64,000 nucleotides of DNA from JBEHWX01 sp048498995 (GTDB lineage: Bacteria > Bacteroidota > Ignavibacteria > OLB7). Below, piece by piece: positions 42,788 to 51,378 of this stretch (its first letter is position 1; each line of letters opens with the position of its first letter). The notes under the pieces were generated by a model. That model was given only the letters and a program-made list of their open reading frames with translations, searched no databases and was not told where the DNA came from. A program made the translations under genes and the position numbers. The stretch spans positions 1-64,000 of the forward strand of contig JBEHWX010000004.1 in assembly GCA_048498995.1 (NCBI GenBank). The letters run 5' to 3'.

Positions 42788-45229
42788 ATGCGCCTTCCGG
42801 TGCCGCCGGCCGTCGTGCTGCTGTTGCTGCTTCTGCTGGCCCCGGTCACGCTCCGCGCGCAGGGGCCCGGAGGGGAGGCGCCGGCACCGACCACCGACAC
42901 CCGGCATACCGAATCGATCCGGCCGGTCGTCGTCGGCGTCGACTTCGAGGGGAACGAAGGGGTCAGCGCCGGCACCATCGCCTCGCGCATCCAGACCAAG
43001 CCGACGCAGCCGACCTTCGTGCAGCGCTTCTTCGAGACCTTCGCCCGCATCTCCGACATCAAGCCGCTCCGCTTCCTCTTCACCCGCCGCTACCGCGCGG
43101 CGATGCACCGCGTTCTCGATAGCATCACCGGCGATGTCCGCTATCTGAACCTGACCGTGATCGCCGCAGATACCGTGAAGATCCGGAACCTCTACGAGGA
43201 CTTCGGCTATCACGACGCGGCGGTGAAATACCGCGTGAGCATGGACACCGCCCGAAACCAGGCGCGCGTCCACTTCCTGATCACCGAGGGGAAGCGTTAT
43301 CCCCTCAACGGCGTCCACTACCTCGGCATCGAGGATGTGCCGGACGAGATCCGGAAGGAGATCGAGACGCCGGAGCTGATCACGCTTGGCGAGGGGTACA
43401 ACAAGGATGATCTGACCGCCGAGCGGGACCGCGTGCTGCAGCTTCTGAAGAACAGCGGCTACGCCTTCGCCAGCTCCAATCTGATTTCGGTCTTCCAGAT
43501 CCGGGAGGGGCGCCCCGGCGTGCCGTACGATTCGGCGCTCGTCTCGATCTATCCCGGCAATCGCTACCGCTTCGGACGCACCGCCCACACGATCGACAGC
43601 ACCGGGCACGGGCGCGAGGTGGATTCGGCCACCATCTTCCGGCAGATCGACTGGCGGGAAGGGGAGTGGTACAGTGCCCAGAAGGTGGAACAGACCAGCT
43701 CGAACCTCTACGCGCTCGGAACCTTCGAGGTGGTGCGCGTGGACACATCGACCACGCTCACGCATGGCGACACGCTCGGCATGCACATCACCACGAGGCT
43801 CCGTCCGCTCCACGAGATCCAGGTGGCGCCGGAGGTCTCCTTCGAGAAGCGCGCGAGCGATGCCTATTTCTTCACCGGCGCCAGCGGCAGCTATTCGGTG
43901 ATGAACCCGTTCGGCGGCGCCGAGCGGCTGGGAGTTACCGGACGTCTCCTGTTCCGTATCCCGGATCTCGGGGAGCTCCAGTGGGGGAGCGCGGTCAACT
44001 ACTACGCCCCGTCGGTCGCATCCTTCCCGATCATCGGCAGCAACCAGTTGAGCCTCTATCTCTCCGGAGGGTACGATTTCGCGATCGAGGACCGGATCAC
44101 CGGCGTCACGCTGGATCAGGATGTCACCCTCAAGTCGCAGCGCGCCACGGTGATCCTTCCGGAGCTGACCTACCAGTTCCCGAAGTACACCTACATCAAC
44201 CGGCTCACCTTCCGACTCTTCGGCCAGGCCACGCGCTACCTCGGCATCGCCAAGTACATCACCGAGCTGGCCCGTCTGCGCCTGGCCGAGAGCGACGTCG
44301 CCAAGCTCTGCACCGACACGGCCTCGGCCATCAGCGAGATCGCCGATCTGCTCCGGGACAACATCTACCGGATTCAGGTGCTGCAGGGGGACGACATCGA
44401 CCTGGTGACCGATCCGACGGCGCGCGACGCGTTCGGCGCGCTGAAATTCAGCACGCAGTTCTCCGTGGCGGCCACCGCCGATCACCGGAACGACATCTTC
44501 ACGCCGACCGACGGCGACTTCGCCGACATCCGGCTGGAGGGGGGCGTCACCGGCCTGTTCAACGGCGGGTTCACGAAGATCAACTTCGATTACCGCCGGT
44601 ACATGCCGTCCGGCAACCAGAGCTCCTGGGCCGCGCGCGCGCACGTCGGCTGGATCTTCGAGTTCGGCCGCCTGCCGCTGACGCCGATCTCGAGCCGCTT
44701 CTCGGCCGGCGGCGCCTACAGCATCCGCGGCTGGGATCCGCGCGAGATGCTCGTCACCTCCACTCCCACTCCGGATATTCAGGCCGCCTGCGTGGAGCCG
44801 ATCGTCAAGGACGTGCTGAGCGAGGGACGGCGTCTGCTCGGCGGACTCGGCCTGATCGAGCTGATGGGGGAGTACCGCTGGAATCCGTTCAACCTGGACG
44901 AGAGCAGCGCCATCAAGCGTCAGCTCAACAACATCGGCTTCATCTTCTTCTCGGACATCGGCAACGCCTACTTCCGCGACTACAAGCAGGACTCCGCCTA
45001 CATCGGATCGGTCGGCAACGTGTTCAAGACGATCGTCACCAACCTCGGCTGGGCGGTCGGGTTCAGCCTCGGCTACAACACACCGATCGGCCCGTTCCGG
45101 GTCGGTATCGGCTATCCGCTCTACGATCCGGTGAACCTGGATCTCACCGGCTCGGAGCGCTGGTTCTGGAATCGCGGGTTCCGGGCGTCCGATCTGGCGG
45201 TTCACCTGGCGCTCGGCCACGCCTTCTAA
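42788..45229 (+). CDS. BamA/TamA family outer-membrane protein
   Basis: 813 residues. Signal peptide with a run of eight leucines (ending LRAQ). POTRA-like repeats occupy about residues 45-330 (VVGVDFEGNEGVSAGTI at the first, RYPLNGVHYLGIEDVPDEI at the second) and the Omp85 barrel follows to the C-terminus. The barrel contains FSAGGAYSIRGWDPREM, the conserved strand with the RGW/VRGY-type lid motif, and ends with aromatic LALGHAF. It inserts or exports outer-membrane proteins. Too short a POTRA region for the main BamA of some lineages, so a TamA-like role is possible. Confidence 0.85.
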   Translation: MRLPVPPAVVLLLLLLLAPVTLRAQGPGGEAPAPTTDTRHTESIRPVVVGVDFEGNEGVSAGTIASRIQTKPTQPTFVQRFFETFARISDIKPLRFLFTRRYRAAMHRVLDSITGDVRYLNLTVIAADTVKIRNLYEDFGYHDAAVKYRVSMDTARNQARVHFLITEGKRYPLNGVHYLGIEDVPDEIRKEIETPELITLGEGYNKDDLTAERDRVLQLLKNSGYAFASSNLISVFQIREGRPGVPYDSALVSIYPGNRYRFGRTAHTIDSTGHGREVDSATIFRQIDWREGEWYSAQKVEQTSSNLYALGTFEVVRVDTSTTLTHGDTLGMHITTRLRPLHEIQVAPEVSFEKRASDAYFFTGASGSYSVMNPFGGAERLGVTGRLLFRIPDLGELQWGSAVNYYAPSVASFPIIGSNQLSLYLSGGYDFAIEDRITGVTLDQDVTLKSQRATVILPELTYQFPKYTYINRLTFRLFGQATRYLGIAKYITELARLRLAESDVAKLCTDTASAISEIADLLRDNIYRIQVLQGDDIDLVTDPTARDAFGALKFSTQFSVAATADHRNDIFTPTDGDFADIRLEGGVTGLFNGGFTKINFDYRRYMPSGNQSSWAARAHVGWIFEFGRLPLTPISSRFSAGGAYSIRGWDPREMLVTSTPTPDIQAACVEPIVKDVLSEGRRLLGGLGLIELMGEYRWNPFNLDESSAIKRQLNNIGFIFFSDIGNAYFRDYKQDSAYIGSVGNVFKTIVTNLGWAVGFSLGYNTPIGPFRVGIGYPLYDPVNLDLTGSERWFWNRGFRASDLAVHLALGHAF

Positions 45230-45321
45230 CCGCGCCGGCGAGCCCTGGAACCCGGGACGGAACCCCGGGCGGGACCCCGGGCGGGAACCGGTGCGGAGAT
45301 GCTCCCCGCGCGAAGGATGGT

Positions 45322-45353
45322 TTGCGACCAGTCCTCCCCGCGCCGTATTTTTG
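45322..45353 (+). promoter_or_regulatory. Promoter of the zinc-ribbon gene (TTG-N21-TATTTTTG)
   Basis: TTG at 45322-45324 and an exact TAnnTTTG box at 45346-45353, spaced 21 bases, 45 bases before the start codon. Confidence 0.6.
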
Positions 45354-45397
45354 CGGCTCGATGATGCATCGAGCCAACTTCACGACTTACTCTGCAT

Positions 45398-45682
45398 ATG
45401 CCGACGTACGATTACGCGTGTAAAACCTGCGGTCATCGCTTCGAGTACTTCCAGTCGATCTCCTCCGAGGCGCTGAAGCACTGTCCGGTCGAGGAGTGCA
45501 CCCAGTCCGATCCGGCCGCCAAGGGATCCGGCGACGTGGTTCGCCTGATCAGCGGCGGCGCGGGCCTCGTGTTCCGCGGCGAGGGATTCTATCTGACCGA
45601 TTACGTCAGGAAAGGTGGTGACAAGGGTGGGGGATCGTCGAGCGGATCTTCCGGCTCCTCCTCCAGCTCCTCCGGCGAGTGA
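45398..45682 (+). CDS. FmdB-like zinc ribbon protein
   Basis: 94 residues. Residues 1-45 are the FmdB/CxxC_CxxC regulatory zinc ribbon: MPTYDYACKTCGHRFE with C8 and C11, then HCPVEEC with the second cysteine pair. The tail is Gly/Ser-rich and ends in a Ser run, probably disordered. The family is widespread; a regulatory or metal-handling role is suggested but not established. Here it has its own promoter and terminator. Confidence 0.85.
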   Translation: MPTYDYACKTCGHRFEYFQSISSEALKHCPVEECTQSDPAAKGSGDVVRLISGGAGLVFRGEGFYLTDYVRKGGDKGGGSSSGSSGSSSSSSGE

Positions 45683-45726
45683 GCTCGCCGCGATCCATCG
45701 CTCTCCGACCCATGTCGAATGCCGCT

Positions 45727-45761
45727 CCGTGCCGTCCCCTTCCGGACGGCACGGTCGTTTT
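45727..45761 (+). terminator. Terminator after the zinc-ribbon gene
   Basis: Perfect 11-bp stem 45727-45737/45744-45754, loop CCTTCC, then TTTT at 45758-45761. Confidence 0.82.
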
Positions 45762-45931
45762 CGGGCCTGAGCATCGGCGCCGGACGCACCTGTCGCAATG
45801 CGAGCCATGTGAGGATTGCGAGGCGATGGGATAGGACGTGACGGTGACTCCCGGCGCGAGGGGCTCCGGCTTGCGTGAACTGGAACGTGAGAGGATGCGA
45901 GGGAGAAGGGGAGCGGGAGAGAGTGTGACTG

Positions 45932-46426
45932 CTACCAGCGTTGTTTGCGTGCCACCGCGAGCATCACCAGCACCGCGACGACCGTCGTGTAGAGGGTCGC
46001 GGCGATACCGCTGCGGAGGAAGAACATCGTGAAGGAGAGATCGGTCGGCTGGATGTAGAAGAAGTAGTAGACCACGTTGTGGACGAACGCGGAGAGCGCC
46101 ACCACGCCGAGGAAGCGGAAGCTGCCGATCGTGTCCTGCGGCTCGGCCTGTTCGCTGAAGAAATAGCCGGCCACGAAGCCGGCCAGCATCTTGGCCAGCG
46201 CGTTGGTGCCGATGATGTCGCTGGAGATTACGTCGTAGAGCAGGCCGACGGTGAAGCCGGCGATCTCGCCGGTGAACTGTCCCTCGCGCAGCGCGATGAA
46301 CACCGTCAGGATCACCAGCAGATCGGGCGTGATGTTCTCCACGGCGACGTAGCCGAGGTTGAGCTGCACCAGCAGCAGCAGCAGCGCGGCGACGGTGTAC
46401 CAGATGAGGGAGATAACGGGAATCAT
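45932..46426 (-). CDS. mreD: Rod shape-determining protein MreD
   Basis: 164 residues with five hydrophobic segments, the usual MreD size and topology. It belongs to the elongasome with MreB and MreC. PDLLVILTVFIALREGQFTGEIAGFTVGLLYDV resembles the conserved MreD core. The ATG overlaps the mreC stop as ATGA, indicating coupled translation. No PBP2 or RodA gene follows; the next gene is convergent. Confidence 0.88.
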   Translation of the reverse strand: MIPVISLIWYTVAALLLLLVQLNLGYVAVENITPDLLVILTVFIALREGQFTGEIAGFTVGLLYDVISSDIIGTNALAKMLAGFVAGYFFSEQAEPQDTIGSFRFLGVVALSAFVHNVVYYFFYIQPTDLSFTMFFLRSGIAATLYTTVVAVLVMLAVARKQRW

Positions 46427-47292
46427 CGTCCTCTGCCCCCGGCTCCGGTCGGCTGATCCTGGTTCGACTCGATCACGTTCCGCTCCAGCTCCAGGCGCTC
46501 CTGATCGGCCGAGTAGAGCACCACATAGGCTTCCTCAAGCGTGCCGAAGTTCACCGAGGGCTGCACCTTGAGTCGATAGAAGAGCGTTCCCTGCTCCTCG
46601 GAAATATCCGAGATGGTGCCGATCACGATGTTTTCCGGAAAGAGAGCGGAGTAATTGGAGGTGACCACGGTATCCCCCTTCCTCTGCGGTTGCACGGCCG
46701 GCACGTTCCGGAGCAGGAGGGAGTTGCCGCCGTCCCAGGTGATCATGCCGTCGTTGCGTCCGCCGACCGTCTTGGCGGCCACGCGCGTATCGCGGTTGAT
46801 CAGCAGCTGTACGATCGAATAATTGTCGCTGACGCCGATCACGCGTCCCACCAGCCCCTGTTCGCTGACCACCGGCATTCCTTCCTTCACCCCATTCTTC
46901 GAGCCCACGTTGAGCGTCGCGTAGTTCCGGAGCTGGATCGTCGACTTGCCCACCACCTCGGCGGCGAGGAGCTTCATCGGCGACTTCTCCTTGAACTCGA
47001 GCATCGCGCGGAGCTTCTGCACCTTGATCCCGGCGTCACGCAGCTCCATGGCCTGCATCGACAGGTCGCGGTTGAGCTGGCGCAGGGCATGGTTCTCGGT
47101 CTCCAGCGCGTACGGGTTCGGCAGCCAGCTCAGGACCGACTGTACCGAGGCGATCATGCCGACGGAGATCGTGCGGAAGGAGCGGAGCTTCTGGTTGGTG
47201 CTGATCGAGATCAGCAGGAGAGAGACGATCACCAGAGCGAGCGCCGCCGCGTATTCCTTGTAGCGAAGAAGAAGCTCGGCTAAGCGCTGCAT
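46423..47292 (-). CDS. mreC: Rod shape-determining protein MreC
   Basis: 289 residues. One N-terminal membrane helix (about 12-32), a periplasmic coiled coil (about 60-105) and two beta domains with VVGKSTIQLRNYATLNVGSKNGVKEGMPVV and GLVGRVIGVSDNYSIVQLLI. It scaffolds the elongasome between MreB and the synthases. The ATG at 47292 is preferred; a longer frame to 47358 adds residues before the membrane helix. Overlaps mreD by 4 nt. Confidence 0.92.
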   Translation of the reverse strand: MQRLAELLLRYKEYAAALALVIVSLLLISISTNQKLRSFRTISVGMIASVQSVLSWLPNPYALETENHALRQLNRDLSMQAMELRDAGIKVQKLRAMLEFKEKSPMKLLAAEVVGKSTIQLRNYATLNVGSKNGVKEGMPVVSEQGLVGRVIGVSDNYSIVQLLINRDTRVAAKTVGGRNDGMITWDGGNSLLLRNVPAVQPQRKGDTVVTSNYSALFPENIVIGTISDISEEQGTLFYRLKVQPSVNFGTLEEAYVVLYSADQERLELERNVIESNQDQPTGAGGRGR

Positions 47293-47471
47293 GATCCGAG
47301 AGTCACCAGTGGATGCGGGTTCGTGGACGGAGAGATGAATCGGGGCGCCGACGGCCATCGGAATACCGAACCGGTGTCGGTGGAGCCTTCACGGTCCATC
47401 GGCCCGAACGAGGGCTCGGGGCGATGGGAAGGGCTCCCGACGATGACGGACGCGTGCCGGAGGCATCTGAT

Positions 47472-47533
47472 GCCGAAGGCGGTTCTGCCGGAGGCAGTTC
47501 ACGCCGAAGGCGGTTCTGCCGGAAGCAGCTCAT
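47472..47533. repeat. 31-bp direct repeat, two copies
   Basis: Two adjacent 31-bp copies starting GCCGAAGGCGGTTCTGCCGG, differing at three positions, in the 269-bp mreB-mreC gap. Confidence 0.78.
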
Positions 47534-47561
47534 GCCGCGGCGGCGTCCATCGCGGTCCGGC

Positions 47562-48581
47562 TCAGTAGCGCCGGCTCTTGATGAGGACCTGAGAATACTG
47601 ATTGAGATTTTCGAGCACCTTGCCGGTGCCGCGCACGACCGCCGTGAGGGGATCGTCGGCGACGAAGACCGGGAGGGAGGTCTCGCGGCGGAGCCGCTCA
47701 TCCAGGCCGCGCAGCAGGGCGCCGCCGCCGGTGAGCATGATGCCGCGATCGAGGATGTCGGCCGAAAGCTCCGGGGGCGTCCGCTCCAGCGAGAGCTTGA
47801 CCGCGTCGACGATCGCCATGATCGGCTCGGAGAGGGCCTCGCGGATCTCGGCGCTGGTGACCGTGGTCATCCGGGGAACGCCGGCCACGAGGTCGCGTCC
47901 CTTCACCTCGATCTGGATCTCGTCCTCGAGCGGCATCGCGGTGCCGACCTCGTGCTTGATCGCCTCGGCGGTGCGCTCGCCGATCAGGATGTTGTGATTC
48001 TTCTTGAAGAACTGGATGATCGCGTTGGTCATCTCGTCGCCGGCGATCCGGATCGACTCGTCGTTGACGATGCCGGACAGGGCGATCACGGCGATCTCGG
48101 TGGTGCCGCCGCCGATGTCGATGATCATGTTGCCGACCGGCGCCTCGACGTCCAATCCGATACCGATCGCGGCGGCCATCGGCTCGGCGATCAGGTGAAC
48201 TTCCTTGGCGCCGGCGTGCTCGGCCGAATCACGCACCGCGCGCTTCTCCACTTCCGTGATGCCGGAAGGGACGCAGACCACGATGCGGCGCGACGGCTGC
48301 CAGCTCGGAGAGATCTTCCGGATGAATGCCCGCAGCATCCCCTCGGCGATCTCGAAGTCGGCAATCACCCCATCCTTCAGCGGGCGGATCGTCCTGATGT
48401 CCTTGTGCGTCTTGCCGATCATCGCCTGGGCCTCGCGTCCGATGGCCACGATTTTTTTCGTGGTCCGGTCGAATGCGACGATGGAGGGCTCGTTCAGCAC
48501 GATCCCTTTCCCCTTTACCCAAATGAGAGTATTGGCCGTCCCGAGATCGACAGCGATGTCATTCGAAAAAACACCGAACAC
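47562..48581 (-). CDS. mreB: Rod shape-determining protein MreB
   Basis: 339 residues, actin fold. Phosphate-1 loop DLGTANTLIWVKG, phosphate-2 DIGGGTTEIAVI, adenosine site TGGGALLRGLD. It forms membrane filaments that guide sidewall growth, so the organism is probably rod-shaped. mreC begins 269 bases downstream, with a 31-bp direct repeat in the gap, an unusually long separation for this operon. Confidence 0.96.
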   Translation of the reverse strand: MFGVFSNDIAVDLGTANTLIWVKGKGIVLNEPSIVAFDRTTKKIVAIGREAQAMIGKTHKDIRTIRPLKDGVIADFEIAEGMLRAFIRKISPSWQPSRRIVVCVPSGITEVEKRAVRDSAEHAGAKEVHLIAEPMAAAIGIGLDVEAPVGNMIIDIGGGTTEIAVIALSGIVNDESIRIAGDEMTNAIIQFFKKNHNILIGERTAEAIKHEVGTAMPLEDEIQIEVKGRDLVAGVPRMTTVTSAEIREALSEPIMAIVDAVKLSLERTPPELSADILDRGIMLTGGGALLRGLDERLRRETSLPVFVADDPLTAVVRGTGKVLENLNQYSQVLIKSRRY

Positions 48582-48726
48582 GTGAAGAAATGGGTCTGGA
48601 GTTTCGGAAAAGAAAAGAGCGATCCACCTCTGAGGAATCGCCTTTCGGGAAAAGCATCACAAATATCACCAATCGGAGTCCCCTATCCAAGCAACGGCAA
48701 GGAATATTGACCGCTGCTGCGAACAG

Positions 48727-49296
48727 TTACGAGCGGCCGGCGAGAATGCCCCGCGCGCGGCGCTCGGCGGCGTAGGCTTCCACCTCCGCCGGGATCGCCA
48801 GATAGGCCCTTCGCCACGCCTCCGCGAGCCTTCGACGCCATCCCCATCGGCTTCCCGATCGGCTTCCCGATCGGCCTCCGGAGCCGCTTTCCGAGCCGCC
48901 TGGCGAGCGGCTTTCCGAGCAGTTTCGCGGAGCGCCGGTGGGCGCCATGATCTCGCGCGCCATTCGGCCGAGCCAGGCGCCGATGTATCGCGGGTAGAAG
49001 AGGGACTGGCTCCGCTGCTGGCGCACATGCTCGGCCTCGTGACGGAGGATCAGCAACCGGTCGGTCGGCGACCACTCGAGCACGCTTCCGATCAGATGCA
49101 CGCGCCCGAACAGCGTGATGCCGGCCGCTCCGGCGCGGTGCGCCATCAGGGGAAGGGTAGGGGAGATATGGACCGGAAAGTCGAGCGGGACGCCATCGAA
49201 GGCGCGCTCGATCCGCTCGGCGGATGTGGCGCCATCGGGCGTGAGCTCGCCGCCCCAGGCCGCCACGAGCTCCGCGGCGGAGCTCACGTGTCGCAC
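48727..49296 (-). CDS. Putative HExxH metalloprotease-like protein (DUF4157-like)
   Basis: 189 residues. LLILRHEAEHVRQQRS (near residue 85) carries HExxH followed by the VxQQ pattern seen in DUF4157 domains; upstream the sequence FPVHISPTLPLMAHRAGAAGITLFGRVHL is the kind of lysozyme-plug-like beta segment that precedes the motif in that family. Residues about 127-152 are a Gly/Ser/Arg-rich insertion encoded by short DNA repeats. It starts at GTG and overlaps the end of upp by 13 nt. A small secreted or cytoplasmic peptidase is possible; function is not established. Confidence 0.6.
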   Translation of the reverse strand: MRHVSSAAELVAAWGGELTPDGATSAERIERAFDGVPLDFPVHISPTLPLMAHRAGAAGITLFGRVHLIGSVLEWSPTDRLLILRHEAEHVRQQRSQSLFYPRYIGAWLGRMAREIMAPTGAPRNCSESRSPGGSESGSGGRSGSRSGSRWGWRRRLAEAWRRAYLAIPAEVEAYAAERRARGILAGRS

Positions 49297-49913
49297 AGAC
49301 GATCCCCGGCGTCGCCGAGGCCGGGGACGATGTAGCCGATATCGTTCAGGCGCTCGTCGAGCGCCGCGGTGAAGATCCTCACGTTCGGATGCGCGGCGTT
49401 GACGGCGCGGACCCCTTCCGGCGCGCAGATGATCGTCACCAGCGTGATCGACGCCGGGATGTCCAGCGGGAGCGCGGCCAGCGCCGCGAGCGTGCTTCCG
49501 CCGGTGGCCAGCATCGGGTCGAGCAGATAGAAGTGCGCGCCGGCCAGATCCGGAACGTTCCGGTAGTACTCGTAGGGGAGGAGCGTCTCTTCGTTCCGCT
49601 TCAGGCCGATGAAGCCGGTGGCCGCGGCCGGCACGATGTCGAGAAACCCCTCGAGCATGCCGAGCCCGGCGCGGAGGATCGGCGTGGCGATCACGCGCGC
49701 GCGCAGGGCGCTCCCGTGAAAGCTCCCCATCGGCGTCTCGATCGGGATCGTCTCCAGCGGCAGATCGCGCGTGGCTTCATACGCCAGTGCCCGCGCGATC
49801 GTTCTCGCGCGGGCACGGAAGTCGACGGTCGTCGTGTCGCGACGCCGCATCACGGTCAATGCGTCGGCCACGGCGCTGTGGGCGACGATCGTGAGATTGG
49901 CTGGTTGTTCCAT
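49284..49913 (-). CDS. upp: Uracil phosphoribosyltransferase
   Basis: 209 residues. Salvage of uracil to UMP with PRPP. The PRPP site LLDPMLATGGSTLAAL and the uracil-binding C-terminus YIVPGLGDAGDRLCDT are conserved, as is ATPILRAGLGMLEGF. ATG at 49913 chosen; a GTG lies one codon upstream. It sits between the TatD/outer-membrane gene and the HExxH gene in a tightly packed minus-strand run. Confidence 0.95.
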   Translation of the reverse strand: MEQPANLTIVAHSAVADALTVMRRRDTTTVDFRARARTIARALAYEATRDLPLETIPIETPMGSFHGSALRARVIATPILRAGLGMLEGFLDIVPAAATGFIGLKRNEETLLPYEYYRNVPDLAGAHFYLLDPMLATGGSTLAALAALPLDIPASITLVTIICAPEGVRAVNAAHPNVRIFTAALDERLNDIGYIVPGLGDAGDRLCDT

Positions 49914-49932
49914 CACCCTGGGGATGTCGGTC

Positions 49933-50640
49933 TCAGAAGATCTTGCTGAAGTTCGGATAGATCAGCACGCCGAAGCGGGGCTGGCTGACCATGAACTCCG
50001 CCTTGCGCTTCGGCAGCGGACGCTCGCCGGTGATCGTGGCGAAGCGCCATTCGCCGATCGGCGTGATCAGCGCGTAGGGCGTCTGCAGGTTCAGCGACAG
50101 GCCGATCGATCCGCTGACGCCGAAGGCGTTCTCCAGCGACTCCTCGCCGACCTCGCGGAGCACCTGATAATTGTTGTGGAAGTAGGTGAGCCCGGCGCTG
50201 GCAAAGAAGCTGACCACGTTGTTGGCGTTGGCGATCGCGCGCAGCGAGAAGTCCACCGTGGTGTGATAGTTCGGCGGCGGCTTCACCCCCGGATGCAGAT
50301 AGGCGAAGGTCGAGTCCTCGACCTTGTCGAAGGTCACGCCGGTGTAGATCACGTCGAACTGGAGCCAGTCGACGCCGAGGCTCTGAAACGGGCTGACCGT
50401 GAGCCAGGCGCCGAAGCCGAGCGCGGCCGCCTCGGTGACCGACTGGCTGATGTAGGTCGACGACGCAAGGTGCCCGCCGATGCCGAAGAGCTTGTAGTAG
50501 CGTCCGTGGGGGACGGTGTCGATCGGCTTGACCGGGGTCACCCCTTGAGCCCGGCTCACCAGCGGGGCCAGGCCGACCAGGGCCAGGATGAGCAGCGCCA
50601 GCCGGAAGAAGCGGCGCGCGTTGAGAGTTGTGGTCTGCAT
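49933..50640 (-). CDS. Nested outer-membrane beta-barrel-like protein (internal start in the tatD frame)
   Basis: 235 residues if translation begins at the ATG at 50640. MQTTTLNARRFFRLALLILALVG...VSRAQG is a textbook signal peptide (basic n-region, 14 hydrophobic residues, SRAQ cleavage site). GAGGAATTC precedes the ATG at proper spacing. The mature part (about 205 residues) has alternating hydrophobic strands such as FGAWLTVSPFQSLGVDWLQFDVIYTG and ends RFGVLIYPNFSKIF, consistent with a porin-like barrel. Because the n-region doubles as the last helix of TatD, the two coding regions share 13 codons of meaningful sequence. Confidence 0.65.
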   Translation of the reverse strand: MQTTTLNARRFFRLALLILALVGLAPLVSRAQGVTPVKPIDTVPHGRYYKLFGIGGHLASSTYISQSVTEAAALGFGAWLTVSPFQSLGVDWLQFDVIYTGVTFDKVEDSTFAYLHPGVKPPPNYHTTVDFSLRAIANANNVVSFFASAGLTYFHNNYQVLREVGEESLENAFGVSGSIGLSLNLQTPYALITPIGEWRFATITGERPLPKRKAEFMVSQPRFGVLIYPNFSKIF

Positions 50641-51378
50641 GAATTCCTCGAGTGATTCCCCGCGCAGCTCGGCGCCCTTGCGCGCGATATGCGGCAGATA
50701 GCCCGGCTCGTTCCGCTTGCCGCGGAACGGGACCGGCGTCAGGTACGGGGCGTCGGTTTCGATCATGATTCTATCGCCCGGCACCGCCGCCACGACCGGC
50801 CCGAGCTTCGATTTGTCGTATGTGATGTTGCCGGTGAAGGAGATCATCCCGCCGAGCTCGAGCGCCCGGTGGAGCATCTCCTCGCCGCTGGAGAAGCAGT
50901 GAAGCTGAAAGCGGAGCGATCCGTCCTGCTCCTGTTCGAGCACCGAGAGCAGATCCTCGTCCGACTCCCGGTTGTGGATCACCGCCGGAAGATCGAGCCG
51001 CTTGGCGATTCTGAGCTGTTCGCGGAAGACCTCGATCTGGCGCTCCCTCGGGGCGAAATGATAGTAGTAATCGAGCCCGATCTCGCCAATGGCAACCGCT
51101 CTCCCCTCGGAAACCGGCCGCTCGGCGGCCAGGCGCTCCACCATCTCCAGATCCCGATCCTCGATCTCGGCGGCATGATGCGGATGCACGCCGAAGGCCG
51201 GGCGCACCTCCGGGAAGCGCGCGGCCAGCGCCCCGAGCGCCTCGAACTCCTCCGGACGCGTCGCCGGCACGATCATCGCCTCCACCGACGCCTCGCGCGC
51301 CCGCGCGACCACCTCGTCGATGTCCGCGGCGAACTTCTCCACGTAGATATGCGTGTGCGTGTCAATCAGCGATGGCAC
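49933..51378 (-). CDS. TatD-family hydrolase reading in frame into an outer-membrane protein
   Basis: 481 residues. Residues 1-259 are a full TatD metal-dependent hydrolase: DTHTHIY, GVHPHHA, AIGEIGLDYYY, IHNRESD, FQLHCFS, METDAPYL-type (IETDAPYLTPVPFRGKRNEP) and the usual C-terminal helix TTLNARRFFRL. Instead of stopping there the frame runs on through a hydrophobic segment (ALLILALVGLAPLVSRAQ) into about 205 residues of beta-rich outer-membrane-type sequence. An ATG with a good ribosome-binding site lies at 50640, inside the TatD C-terminus, so two proteins may be made from one frame. The TatD start overlaps bcp by 17 nt. TatD enzymes are DNases or deacylases of uncertain in vivo role. Confidence 0.8.
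   Translation of the reverse strand: MPSLIDTHTHIYVEKFAADIDEVVARAREASVEAMIVPATRPEEFEALGALAARFPEVRPAFGVHPHHAAEIEDRDLEMVERLAAERPVSEGRAVAIGEIGLDYYYHFAPRERQIEVFREQLRIAKRLDLPAVIHNRESDEDLLSVLEQEQDGSLRFQLHCFSSGEEMLHRALELGGMISFTGNITYDKSKLGPVVAAVPGDRIMIETDAPYLTPVPFRGKRNEPGYLPHIARKGAELRGESLEEFMQTTTLNARRFFRLALLILALVGLAPLVSRAQGVTPVKPIDTVPHGRYYKLFGIGGHLASSTYISQSVTEAAALGFGAWLTVSPFQSLGVDWLQFDVIYTGVTFDKVEDSTFAYLHPGVKPPPNYHTTVDFSLRAIANANNVVSFFASAGLTYFHNNYQVLREVGEESLENAFGVSGSIGLSLNLQTPYALITPIGEWRFATITGERPLPKRKAEFMVSQPRFGVLIYPNFSKIF

Noticed and set aside
42692..45220. 842-codon frame antisense to the BamA-like gene
   Set aside because: Shadow frame; the plus strand has the Omp85 motifs.
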